Below, one piece after another: positions 21,652-32,125 of a stretch of 64,000 bases of DNA. Made by a program: the position numbers and the translations under genes. The stretch lies in NCBI GenBank assembly GCA_016648135.1, contig JADDOH010014665.1, positions 1 through 64,000 on the forward strand. The letters are read 5' to 3'. How positions within the stretch are numbered: position 1 is the stretch's first letter; every line of letters starts with the position of its first letter. The notes beneath the pieces are model-generated. The model did no database searches and had not been told where the DNA came from. It saw only the letters and a list, made by a program, of their open reading frames with translations. This DNA comes from Agrypnia vestita. Its lineage: Eukaryota; Arthropoda; Insecta; Trichoptera; Phryganeidae.

Positions 21652-22415
21652 ATGCCCGGTAACCGTTTATACATATTCGTCAGACTAAAGAATATTTTAA
21701 CTACAAGAAATCTTAAAAATGTGTATTATACTTCACTTTCCGCTCATACATGGCGTTATTGGATGGGAAGGTTCTTACAAAAAAATCTTAACACAGTTAA
21801 AATATCACAATGGATCATTATTAAAGTAATACTGAAAAAAATCAATCAATTTCAACAAAAGATCCTTACAAATTATTTCCAGTATAAAAAGTGAATAATA
21901 TTTTCAACCAAGTTTCAATATTGAAAATATCTAAAGAATAAATCTTACAGAAAACCAGGAATACTTTAAGCTTATAAGTGGAAACCAAATCATAACGTCT
22001 AAATTTAAAACAATCCAAATGCAGAACCACTATATTTATAAGGCATTAACTACTATAATAATCTTCCTATCGAGATACGCTGCATCAATTTCAGAACAAA
22101 TTAAAAAAATTAAAACCTTCTTAAGATCCAACTAAAATTCATAAATCGTTTTAACTTACAACTTACATCTTTTTTCAAAATACTTCAATAATATTCATTA
22201 TCTAATTATCACCCGTATTATTAAATTATTCACACATGAATCTTAATCAAAAATAAGAACTGAGGCTCCCTTATCAGACTTAAGAGCTTCATTTCACTTA
22301 TGAAGTCTACATGACTAACACAGTCCAAAAAAAATGTCAACTCCATATGTAAATTTGTAACATTTGTATTTGTTCCTTATATTTAATTTAATAAAATTAA
22401 AAAAATAAATAAAAA
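21652..22415 (+). pseudogene. LINE reverse transcriptase C-terminal region and 3' UTR, decayed
   Basis: The frame 21,652-21,894 contains RLKNILTTRNLKNVYYTSLS and QWIIIKVILKK, which align with the post-polymerase region of LINE RTs (LRxVYYALxxSxLxYG...Q...IIKxIL). In the DNA that follows, with stops and frameshifts, come FKTIQMQNHYIYKAL and EQIKKIKTFLR, matching the closing block (..F...IKxxKTFL..). A TTAATAAAATTAAAAAAATA tail near 22,390-22,412 may be its 3' end. Confidence 0.6.
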
Positions 22416-22725
22416 TTTACATAATCATTCTTCAAAAATGAATTGTGATACCAAATCTAATTTAAAATTTATCTGTATCCCTATTTCAAATGATCCTTGT
22501 ATGTATATTTTTGCTTTATATGGACCTTAGACTTATTTCGATTCCCGCCTCAAGGTCTGTTGTAAAAATGTTATGATTATTAACATGCCAGTACCTTTCG
22601 TATTTTGATTTATGGTTGACACAACAGAAAATTACTTATTTCAATCTCTGGATATGTAAAATTGTCGCAAGTTTTTGTCGCAATTTTATTTTGTTAACAT
22701 TATTTGTATCTACAATATTATTTCA

Positions 22726-23262
22726 AACTAGCAGTCCATGGTTTGCGTTCCCCGAGATTCAAATATATTGAATTAAATACAAGAAAACAAATCGCGTTTA
22801 ATAATGAATTCAGTATAGAAGTAATTGATAAAATTTTACAAAATAAATATACTACTACATTTTCCAATCAAATTTAAAAACATCTACCGTAAAATATTAG
22901 ACCTGCATTTTATACAAATAATAATATAGGAAAACTCCTCGTAAATTCAAAAGATAAAGAAAATATACTCAACAATTCAGGTGTTTATAAATTTTTGTGT
23001 ATAAATTGTTCAGCGTTTTATATTGGCAAAAGCGGACTAAATTTTTATGTAAGTGTAAGGGGGCATTAAAGATTTAAGTCTGAATAATCACGGTTTTTCT
23101 GAATTCCCAAATTATTTATTAGAAAATGCTTACGGTTTTGATAAAAATTTAGGACTTTCTATTTTACACAAAATAATTTTTGTCTGAAATTGAATAATTT
23201 AGAATCATTAGAAATTAGTAAAGCATCTAAAAGTAAACAAAACATAATAATCAATTAAATTT
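22726..23262 (+). pseudogene. Penelope-like element ORF, GIY-YIG endonuclease part
   Basis: In one frame RPAFYTNNNIGKLLVNSKDK leads to SGVYKFLCINCSAFYIGKSG (about 22,975-23,035), i.e. the GVY...FYIG form of the GIY-YIG motif with the two-Cys spacing C-x2-C typical of Penelope-like endonucleases. NFYVSVRGH follows, where the conserved Arg/Glu-His lies, and is interrupted by a TAA. After a frameshift, FPNYLLENAYGF, LGLSILHK and LNNLESLEISKASKSK continue the known tail. The RT domain upstream is not recognisable. It is the only PLE coding trace in the window, and it fits the hammerhead-bearing repeats elsewhere in it. Confidence 0.75.
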
Positions 23263-23720
23263 ATCTACTATTCATTCTTTTTTTTCTAATTCTTCCACCC
23301 CTTATCCAATTGGGTCGGGGTCCCTGCACCGCATAGGTGGTTCCAACTCTTCCTATCTTGGGCTGCGCTCTCCACGTCAATTTAATTGCAACCTCGCTGC
23401 AGTCCTCCAACTGTTTCGCCAGCTCCTCCTGGGACGGCTCCTTGGTCTTCTGCCTTCTGGTCTTGCCTAGAATATCCGCTTTGGCAGTCTATCTTCCGGC
23501 ATCCGTAAGATATGACCCAGCCACCGTAGTTGTGATTTTTCGACAAATGGCAATAAGGGCTCCACTTCGAGACTTTCTCGGCGGCCTGAAGCCTTTAGCG
23601 GGTTCTTTCGGTCAAGATCCAGTGCTCGTGGCCATACATTAGGGTTGGCCTGAATACTGCCTAAGTACGGGATAATACTGAGATCGTGCTACCTGGCTTG
23701 CGGCTCCTATTCTCCTATCC
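23263..23720 (-). pseudogene. LINE C-terminal region, decayed
   Basis: On the minus strand, RPTLMYGHEHWILTERTR (about 23,650-23,590) is the typical block after RT, followed lower down by QLRWLGHILRMPEDRLPKRI (about 23,545-23,480), an Arg-rich segment, and a tail EPPMRCRDPDPIG ending at the TAA near 23,305. Several stops and a frameshift separate the blocks. The GC-richness against the surroundings also marks a recent TE. Confidence 0.75.
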
Positions 23721-24195
23721 AGTTCTCTTTCTTGCTTTCCATCCTGTTATTTTTAATGAAATACTAGTCCAATTCTAAAAATTATTACAATTATTTTGTG
23801 TTATGAAGAACTTCAGCGATAATATTTAAAAAAAATTTTTAAATAATTTAGAAATACAAAAAACATCATCAATTTTGACGTTTATAACACACCCTGACAA
23901 TTGAAAGGTTATAAATAAAAGCCGATAAAAACAAATTATAAAATCAATTATTTAAAAATTATTTAATGTACAAAGTTGTTCAACTTATTGAAAAAATATA
24001 ATACAGCTAAATATCGAGCTTTTGTGTCTTTAAAGGTGTCACACCGTAAATTAATTTTGTTTCAGGAACGATAAGCTATATTACTTATTATTTCCTTCAG
24101 TATATAAATTATGTTATCAGATAAGCTGATAAGATAAGATATAATCAAATTTTCATGTGCCATCCTGCATGATATGGTGGAATTCTCAATCTCCA
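23721..24195. other. AT-rich spacer, nothing recognised
   Basis: Contains no ORF of interest and no obvious repeat. Confidence 0.5.
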
Positions 24196-24455
24196 TCCGT
24201 CCGTCCGTCCTTCCGTCCATCCATCCGTCTTTCCGTTCGTCCACCCTTCCGTCTATCCTTCCGCTCTTCCGCCCTTCCGCCCTTCCGCCCTTCCGCCCTT
24301 CCGCCCTTCCGCCCTTCCGCCCTTCCGCTCTTCCGCCCTTCCGCCCTTCCGCCCTTCCGCCCTTCCGCCCTTCCGCCCTTCCGCCCTTCCGCCCTTCCGC
24401 CCTTCCGCCCTTCCGCCCTTCCGCCCTTCCGCCCTTCCGTCCTTCTGTCTGTCCT
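24196..24455. repeat. octamer satellite (CCGCCCTT)n with (CCGT)n edges
   Basis: After a CCGTCCGTCCGTCC lead-in, about two dozen head-to-tail copies of CCGCCCTT run to about 24,440, with CCGCTCTT variants near 24,265 and 24,326. An 8-bp unit repeats every 24 bp in protein, so all frames stay open (PFRPSALP-like repeats on both strands). These frames are by-products of the repeat and not genes. Confidence 0.9.
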
Positions 24456-24562
24456 TCGTTTTGTATATATATGTTATATATTTTATATATATGTTATATA
24501 TTTTGTACACACGTTATATATTTTGTATATATATATTATATATTTTGTATATATATTTTGAT
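24456..24562. repeat. minisatellite, TATATGTTATATATTTTG unit
   Basis: About five imperfect copies of a 20-22-bp unit (TTTTGTATATATATGTTATA and variants, one with ACACACG) follow directly on the octamer satellite. Confidence 0.75.
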
Positions 24563-25795
24563 TTTACTAATTTTGATTCACAACTTGTACACAGTCATAA
24601 ACCTTAAAATATCTTGGTACATTATTTAAAAATAGCTTTGTGATTAATTAAGTTTTTGTGCAATTCAAAATAATTAAATAAATATAGTACAGTTAAATTA
24701 ATGCTATTGCTGTTTCTGAACGACAATATTTAATAATTAATTGTTAATAAATTGATAGTGAGATAACATTTTGAACTTTTTGTGAAAAGCTAAATTATGA
24801 ATCAGAAATATAACTGAAAATAACTTGAATATTTGATACGCTAGGTTTACTAATTCATACAATTTTAAAATTTCTTCTTATATTTTAATTAACTAGGTAA
24901 CTGGCCCGAGGCGTTCCTTTACCGCAAGCAGCAGCTTCTGTTATTACTTTCTGTGATAATACATTTTTTATAAATGTTAATTTTCTTGATATTTCTTGAG
25001 TAGGGTGTCCAAATGAAATATGAGGCTCTTATATACCATTTTTTTGTTATTAAATCCGTTTACATTGTTTATTATAATTTAGCATAATTATATATATTAT
25101 ACTCCATTATTTAAAAAATATACTGTTCACAAATAACATTAGCATGCATATTATTATAATTTTTTGTCCTGTTTTGTATATATTATATACTTGTATTTAT
25201 ATTTTTTAAATAATGTTTAACCACCTAAGCCCCTACTCCATTTTCAAGATATCTTTTACTCTGACGAAGAGCATATTAAAAGTTAGAAAATGTTAGGTAC
25301 ATTATTTAAACAGTTCCTTACAGCTTAAAGGTGAATAATTTGAAACTAATTGACAAATATTACTACGGGTAATTTTAATTTGGCAAACTCATTACATAAT
25401 ATAAATAAAATAAAAAATCGATAACTTGTAACAAGTACAAAATATTTGTCAATCTTGAACTGACTGATGAGATTATTTAAACACTTGCAATATACTCGAA
25501 GTTTTTCATTACTCTCATTTTGATTTTATACCGTTCGATAAGTAGTAATAATTATAAATTTTAAAAAATGTAAAATAACCTACTTTCATTTATTTGGCTA
25601 GATTCGACCTTCGGCGTATATTGTACGTCGAGTGATTATTATTTAGATATTTTATATTAATTGGAATTGTAATAGAATTTCAATTTATATAAAAAAATTC
25701 TAATTAGAAGAATAATCAATAATTATTTTTAGCGAAATTTAAAATAAATTAAATTTTATTAAATATTATTATTAAGTTCTATGGGTTAAGTATTT
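24563..25795. other. AT-rich intergenic DNA
   Basis: Nothing recognised; a single small GC-balanced patch near 24,895-24,945. Confidence 0.5.
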
Positions 25796-25842
25796 TTATG
25801 TGTTACAGCTGTTTCGGCTTGTAAGGCCATTATCAAACAGTC
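25796..25842 (-). ncRNA. decayed hammerhead ribozyme motif
   Basis: Minus strand: TTGATAA (25,836-25,830) stands where CTGATGA is expected. Stem II GGC...GCC follows, then GAAAC, the palindromic stem III ACAGCTGT (25,812-25,805), A at the cleavage position, and stem I TGT/ACA. Two core bases are changed, so cleavage is unlikely. The layout otherwise matches the minimal type found at 5300 and 13,976. Confidence 0.5.
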
Positions 25843-26284
25843 TAAACACAAAAACCATAAATAACCTTTCTTCTAACACATTATCTTCAACTAGTATTTA
25901 TTTCGCGCGGAAACTAATCAAAATAAACGCCATTTTTTATCTTAAGTATACATCTTTTTAAAATAAAAATCAGTGAACAAAGAAGCGAGAACAATTTGAA
26001 TAATCTCTTAAACAACGATTTATTCTCTCGAAAAAAGTAGCACTAAATGATGTACATCCATCAAGTCTCGTAATGTAGTTTGCGAAAGTAAGCCACGGTT
26101 ATAATTAAAACTCCGCCATAAAGACGGTAGCTATCGTTTTGAAGGATGCATAAACACAGTTTAACTGGATCTGTTTTAAAAGAAAGATGAATTTGTATCA
26201 GACACAACTTTTAAAGATGCTCGGAACGACTCGGTAATTTATCAAATGAACTTTTTCTTATTTATTCTTTAAACGAGCCATCCG
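25843..26284. other. AT-rich intergenic DNA
   Basis: Nothing recognised. Confidence 0.45.
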
Positions 26285-26535
26285 CTTTAATGTTACGGGG
26301 AGAGCATCCAGCTCCCGGGACAGGGGAACTTCCCCATGGTCGGCATGAAAGGCTTAATGACTCTCAGTTTGAAAATGTTTGCAGGGTTCCAATTTAAACT
26401 CGATTTTCGAATGGGTAAAAAAAACCAGCCAGAACGCTTCGAACAAAAGTTTGAGCAAAAACCCGGCGAAGTGTGAAGAACGACAGAGTATTTAACTGGG
26501 AGAGAACATAATGACACAGTTAGAAGTGGAAATGC
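26285..26535. other. GC-balanced island, no gene recognised
   Basis: About 250 bp with GC well above the flanks (CAGCTCCCGGGACAGGGG, CTTCCCCATGGTC). The minus frame 26,517-26,293 is open for 74 codons but carries no known motif. It might be a conserved non-coding block, a retroelement piece, or an exon. Confidence 0.3.
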
Positions 26536-26990
26536 GAAAAGAAAAGGAGTGATAAGAATCTTTATTGGACGAAGCGTTTTTTAAATTCTTTAATCGACAA
26601 TAACGAGATCCGGCGTCGTTGAATATAAATTTAGAAATAAGAGTTTAATTTTGTTCTGTTTTCTTGTTTCTTTAAGGTGCGTAAAATTTAGAGATTTTTT
26701 TTATTTTACGATGGACCGGTTCCATTTCAGTATATAAAAATTAGATAGAATATTGTGAATACGTAGACACCATATGTTAAGTCAATAATTAAAAACCGTA
26801 ATAATTAAACGATATATTATTAATCTTTAAAATTATCCAGAAACCGCTATTCTTTTTAAAACCCTGCAATTAGGTTTCTATTAAATCGAGTCATTAAAAT
26901 GTTTAATCAACCATTTCTTTTTTGTTTTCATTTGCACAAACTTTTCCCAAATTTAAAAAAAAAACAGTTTCTTACTAGATGCCTGCCTGC
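26536..26990. other. AT-rich intergenic DNA
   Basis: Nothing recognised. Confidence 0.45.
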
Positions 26991-27312
26991 AAGTTTATTA
27001 TAAAAAATAGTAAATAAATAAAAATAAATAACGAGAAGGTATCCCAATTACAATAATTTTGTTGTCTGCCTGTCCGTCCGTCCGTCCATCCGTCTGTCTG
27101 TCCTCATAACTTCATGTTTTTTTTTGCTAATACTTTTTTCACAATTTTTTTTTTCAATTTATTCCAAAAAATTTTTTTCCCGAAATTTTTTTTCCAATTT
27201 TTTTTTTTCAAAATTCTTTTTTATCAGAATATAAAATAAATTGATATTTATTCCTTAGGAACTGACATGTAAAAGTACCGTCATTATTGACGGATTACAG
27301 CTAGTACTAAAT
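26991..27312 (+). repeat. interspersed repeat with GTCCGTCCGTCC core (family G), copy 1
   Basis: Order of segments: TTACAATAATTTTGTTGTC, CTGTCCGTCCGTCCATCCG, CATAACTTCATG, a T-rich stretch, ATTCCTTAGGAACTGACAT, and CGTCATT...CGGATTACAGCTAGTA. The same order appears at 50,405-50,590. The tail is echoed at 51,650-51,712 and 57,553-57,618, and the inverse of its core at about 53,625-53,670. It is a non-coding dispersed element of unknown class. Confidence 0.55.
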
Positions 27313-27775
27313 TATTTATTGATTTTGCATAAGTTTAGTGGAATGACATGATTGATTTATCTCAATTATAATAATCCCGATTATAATTATTTCGTTGTCT
27401 TTTTTATTTTAAATATTTAGTATTTTTTTTTGGTTTAAATATTGAAATATTAAATTTAGATATTTTTACGTTTAACTATTTTTCTGTATTTTGTCTTACC
27501 AAGCAAATATGTCTCCCCGTTGGATGACAGAATAAAATATTCCACACAGGTTTGCAATAAATGCACGTCACTAGCGGGAATATTTCGCTCACAAGACACT
27601 TTGGTACTTCTTCACTGACCGATTTTAACTCGTTCTTTCGCTTTCGTTGTCACTCTGATCCAACGCAACAGTTACGCTTTTCTATGGTGGACTTGTTGCA
27701 CTGAAAAACGTCAAAATAATAATAATCCCCCGCGGCACCAGTTTTGTCCTTTTATATAAAACATGTTGGTTTCTC

Positions 27776-27815
27776 AAGCAATTCCTCAAACACATGAGTG
27801 TTTGAGGAATTGCTT
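27776..27815. repeat. perfect 18-bp hairpin
   Basis: AAGCAATTCCTCAAACAC and its exact inverse are separated by 4 nt (27,794-27,797). It lies just left of family L LTR DNA, outside any recognised gene. It might be a terminator-like or fold-back remnant. Confidence 0.65.
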
Positions 27816-27819
27816 TCTA

Positions 27820-27965
27820 TTTACAGTGTCTTTCCAGCGCTTTGGAGAGTGCCCCAAACGATTCCGGAGTACCCTAGATAATTCCAGAGTGTTCTACAAC
27901 GTTGTCGTCTTCGACATATTTCGAGAGATCCTGACAGTGCGCAATTTCTTCTGTTTGCTCCAACA
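27820..27965 (-). repeat. family L LTR fragment
   Basis: Minus strand: AATTGCGCACTGTCAGGATC, AATATGTCGA and GTAGAACACTCTGGAATTATC parallel the start of the LTR at 13,243 (AATTGCAC...CGAATCCC, AATATGTCAC, CTAGAACATCACTCTGGAATTATC). It is the 5' part only. Confidence 0.5.
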
Positions 27966-27997
27966 TCTCGTGACACGAGTCGTGGTTTTGGGAGACA

Positions 27998-28514
27998 AAT
28001 GAAAACACTGGAAATTTATTAACGATTTATTATTTAATGATTAATTAATAATAAAATGGAGAATGTCAATTAATATTAATTAAACTAAAACACTATTCCT
28101 GAAATCACACTATTTTGTAAGCTTTTACTCATCTATGAACACTTTATTATAGCTGGGAATACTTTATTTAACATTCCATTCAATTCTCCGTAGTATTTAT
28201 TTATTTCGCCATAAGGTAAGAACTCGCTAGATATCTGTCACTCCGAAAATTCACGATTAGGCATCCCAGCCGTCATCCCGCACATTCTTCACACCGATAG
28301 AAATATTAACATAAAACAGATTTTTCAGCCTGGACCCGCTATTTATATCCAAACGTTGGTTTTTACGAACTTCCGAGAAGATTATTTTCCATTCTAGTGC
28401 TTAGGAGAAGATTCCCGTCGCTTATAGGCTGTTCCAGACGTCTCCCGAAGGTTGTTTATATTTGTAGACTGTTTTTGATCGAATCAAAGCATTCTTCCTA
28501 AGTTACATATTACA
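27998..28514 (-). repeat. family L solo LTR, copy 2
   Basis: Inverse of the 13,243-13,759 LTR: begins TGTAATATGTAAC at 28,514 and ends near 28,000 after ATTTCCAGTGTTTTCAT. It carries a clear TATA box, GGATATAAATAG (minus strand, about 28,357-28,346), and polyA-like AAATAAATAAAT. The downstream DNA on the same strand reads CCACGACTCGTGTCACGAG, which might be the start of the element's leader. Confidence 0.6.
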
Positions 28515-30785
28515 AGGGATTCGGATAGTGCGCAATTCCATTTAAAAGAAACTTATGATTTTTCGGAAAATTTCATGAAGATTTATGCACGTTCCTACAC
28601 TCATTCTGTTAATTATTTGTAAAATACTTGTGCTACGGCGTCAGTTAGTAAATTGTGTGCTTAGTCGTTCTCCTTTAGCGAGCTGTATTAATAAACATGT
28701 ATACGACAGAAACTCTTAACTCGTTTATCGTAGTTACTCAACACCCCAAGCGCTGCGGCACCTTGTATATTCACCATACAATATCGTTCTTGTCATTTGT
28801 CGTGGCTAGCTTTGTTCTTTCACCATACTTGTTTCGCTGCTATCTATCGACATAGGAGTATTACAGTGGAAACAAGTGGTCAAAAGTATGATTGATCATT
28901 TTTAACAGAAAAAATCTATCTGTAGGTCTATATCCATTATGTCTCATGTTGATGATCTTATTTTTTTATTATTATTTTTTTTTTATTTCATTTCTTTACT
29001 TTTACCTTTTTTATTTACTTTATTTAAATCTAATTAGCTGTATACCCGTGATAAATCACGGAAGAAGCGTTAATTAATGGTTCACGTCTTAGCTAAGTCC
29101 TGCTCTTACAATTTGTGGTGCCGAGTAGTCCGAGGTTCAAATCTTTCTTCAGTCGTGCAATTTCGTTTTTTAGTCGTGATTTCTATGTTTATTTTATTTT
29201 ATTTTATTTTATTTAGATTATTTTATTTAGATTATTAGAAATTATTTTATTTAGATTAAATCAGTATTCATATTAATGCAGATACTTGTGAAAACCGATA
29301 TAGATAAATAATAATACAATAATAGTACATGTGAATAAAAAAAATCTTGGTTATATCGAAGCATAGAAATTTTAAGAATTAAAAATATTTTTCAAAAAAA
29401 TAGTGTTTCGTTTTCCTGGCTCCTGCAGACAAAATAAACAATGATACAATAAAATTTATCTATTTGTACATAAACATGGCTACATTCGTACTCATATACC
29501 TTTATTTTATACGTAGATAAATTTTTACTCTCTACATAATTTACCTTAATGAATTAATTATTTTTTTAAATATGATGTCTAACGTTAAATATAAGAATGC
29601 TTCTTAAAATGAGCAACGGCTTAGTGTTTCTATTAGCTTGCCCTGGGCGAAAGAGCAAGTAGACCAGAAAAATAAGAAACGGAGATGGTGCTTTAATTTT
29701 ATAACATAAAAGAAAACGACACAGAAATAATTAAATAAGAGTTAAAGAATGATTAGAACAGGTGAACTCAGAAAAAATATACCAGAAAAACTTATTAGAG
29801 TATTCAAAAAATATTTTTTAAATTTTTGATAAATTGTACTCTTTATCTGTACAAACTGAGAAAACTTAACCAAAATACAAAAATGTGGTAGTCTATCATG
29901 GGTTGAATTAGTAGACGTTACATTAAGTGATCACTTAAGCCATCCATACGATAATTCATAAGCCTTATGAACACCCAATGAACTTCCATACTTTCCCATA
30001 CGATAGGTCATAAGTCCTATGAACTTCCATACTTGCCCATATAAGATATAGCTTCGTTTATATGAGCTTTACAAAAATATATATTTTTCGCTTTACAAAA
30101 TTATATAATACATATTTTTGTAAAGCGGAAAGTTTGTTCGTGCGAAGTAGAAAAACTCTCGAACGATGTTGTGCTCTGGTGTTGTGATATCTTACATGAT
30201 TTTTTTTTATTTTGAATTTTTAATTGACATAACTTATTTCAGTTCGCAAATTCATTTGATAAAATCATGAAATATTTAAATTTGGAAGTTCTAATTTAAT
30301 GTCCGAAATTATACCAGACGTCATATTATTTGCTCCATATATATAAAGAAGCAAAAATATTTCTATATTAAAGCGTTCATATATATTAGTATCTATTTTA
30401 TTTCTTGCAAGCCTTTATTTCTAATATTTTTCAGTCATGGATTTAATAATCCAAATCTTGGATAAAGCCAGTACAATTAGTATTATGTAAATATATAATC
30501 ATAATCATTTTTATTTTCCATCTACGTCGTTTCCTTTTCCTACAATTAGTTTCTCAATGTTTTGCAATATAGTGATTATTGAAATCTACTGTCTGATTTT
30601 GCTTGACCTACAAACTTGATATTTACGAAACCTTTTGAGTACCTTCTTATTGCTTTATTTCATGTTTTTGCACTGTTTTTACTTTTTTTTCTGTAATTTT
30701 AATACTATTACCTAAGAATTTATGGCCATGTATGTAAATAATAAAATATATATTCATAAAATAACACCATTAGATCTAACACACT
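28515..30785. other. AT-rich intergenic DNA with minor repeats
   Basis: 28,630-28,765 resembles LTR DNA (GTGCTACGGCG...AATAAACATG...GCGCTGCGGCACC) but could not be matched elsewhere. 29,040-29,150 has a degenerate tRNA-like head with a B-box-like GAGGTTCAAATC near 29,132. (ATTTT)n lies at 29,190-29,215. 29,930-30,055 has a doubled ATACGATA..TCATAAG..TATGAAC word. No gene. Confidence 0.45.
30066..30126. repeat. 15-bp hairpin with internal partial copy
   Basis: GCTTTACAAAAATAT at 30,066-30,080 is matched exactly in inverse at 30,112-30,126. The loop holds another GCTTTACAAAATTAT, a third, direct copy. Confidence 0.6.
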
Positions 30786-31170
30786 TTAGGTCCAACCCCA
30801 ATCTAAAGCCTGCATTGCATTCTTCAGCTACAACACATTGTATAAGTTGGGACGTAAATTAACCGAGTCAATAACGGCTTAATAGCGTCTTGTATCGGTT
30901 ACCGCTCTACAATATCCGTCGCTAGCGCAGGCCGGCCAAAGGGTTGAACCATAGGGATGAAGCGGATTACGTTATTATTATGATTATGCGCAATCTGTGC
31001 ATCTAATTATATGTTTGCACACCTCAGGTGTCAGCCGCACCGCACTAATTGGATGTCATTCAAATAAGCGCTGCGGTTTCTGCTCAAATTAGTGCATAAT
31101 GAATATTGTACACACGTCCAATGCGGCGGCCGGTGGCCATATCTCGCGTGGCATACTTCAATTTAGTGAA
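30786..31170. promoter_or_regulatory. candidate conserved non-coding / enhancer-like island
   Basis: A GC-balanced, high-complexity block without a long frame, set in AT-rich DNA. It holds CATCTAATTATATG (homeodomain-type TAATTA), CACCTCAGGTG (an inverted pair of CACCT/E-box-like sites at about 31,021), two ACTAATTGG/CAAATTAG words, CATAATGAAT and GGCCGGTGGCC. Such clustering is usual for developmental enhancers in insects, but this is pattern reading only. Confidence 0.3.
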
Positions 31171-31510
31171 TTTTTTTGGATTATCGCGTGTTTTTAATTT
31201 TTTTTTTTTTTTTAAGTTTTTATCATCACTTTGGAGTAGGTATTGTATAAAAGTCAAGCATTTGGTGGAATAGAAGAGTCATTGACAAGAGCGTGCAGTC
31301 TGTACATTGGAGCATTTATTATATTATGTAACATATTTAAAAAAAAAAAGAATTTTAAAATTGAAAAAAGCAAAATTTAATATTTCTTTGATAGAGTAAT
31401 ATGATGTATTAAAGTCACAATATTAAGATAATAATTCTAATAAAAATAACAGTAATAATAAATATTATGAGATTCCTGCATATTTTATTTACATTGTTTC
31501 GTACAAATCA
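31171..31510. other. AT-rich spacer
   Basis: Nothing recognised apart from poly-T (31,198-31,214) and poly-A runs. Confidence 0.45.
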
Positions 31511-31730
31511 CGACCTTATAAAACATTTGCTCTCTCTTTCATACGTCCCTCAGATCTATTACAATCATCGTCATCAACCATCTATATTATATCAATGTTT
31601 TCTATGCTTCATTGTTGTGCTGTTGGTCTTCCATGAACATTAAATAAATAAATAAATAAAATCATACGAAGAATAATTGTAATAGATCTGAGGGACGTAT
31701 GAAGGACAGAGCGAATGTTTTATAAGGTCG
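31511..31730. mobile_element. fold-back element with 55-bp arms
   Basis: 31,511-31,565 and 31,676-31,730 are inverse copies with three mismatches seen. Arms begin CGACCTTATAAAACATTTGC. The 110-bp loop includes (AAAT)n at 31,640-31,659. There is no coding, and a target duplication was not identified. Confidence 0.65.
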
Positions 31731-32039
31731 CGCGCCCGTCGAGAGAGAGCTTTTTTCCATTGTATCGAGACAGATCGCTATTGTTATTATCATCTCTGTA
31801 AACCATACTGTTGCCACCAATAAATTACGAGTTAACCAAACAATCTTTTATTGGAAGAACCCAGCATGAAGAATAAGAGACTAAGAACATTACAAAAATA
31901 ATATTATCATTTACTACTGACTGCATGCCGCTTTATATCGAAGGTATTTTGATTATATTTATATAATCAAACACTAAAAAGAAAAAATATATAAAATATA
32001 GGATCAAATTATACAACATAGTAAAAAAAATAACCCATA
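31731..32039. other. intergenic DNA
   Basis: Short GC-rich start (GTCGCGCGCCCGTCGAGAGAG) then AT-rich; nothing recognised. Confidence 0.4.
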
Positions 32040-32125
32040 AAAACCATGTCTTTTTATACTCCCTGTCTCATTTGCAAACAGGTTTGGCTTAACCTATGTG
32101 TTGGGCTTTTTTCCGTTTCCTTAAT
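32040..32125 (+). repeat. family A fragment
   Basis: Left end only: AAAAACCATGTCTTTTTATACTCCC, CTCATTTGC, GGTTTGGCTTAACCTATG and TTGGGCTT, in the same order as at 3245-3320 and 52,690-52,760. Confidence 0.55.

Noticed and set aside
24157..24629. Three long overlapping frames coding PFRPSALP/GRKGGRAE-type repeats
   Set aside because: They follow automatically from the (CCGCCCTT)n satellite, which has no stop in any frame.
27061..27110. CRISPR-like or simple short repeat array
   Set aside because: GTCC/GTCT microsatellite inside a dispersed eukaryotic repeat; no spacers, and the genome is eukaryotic.
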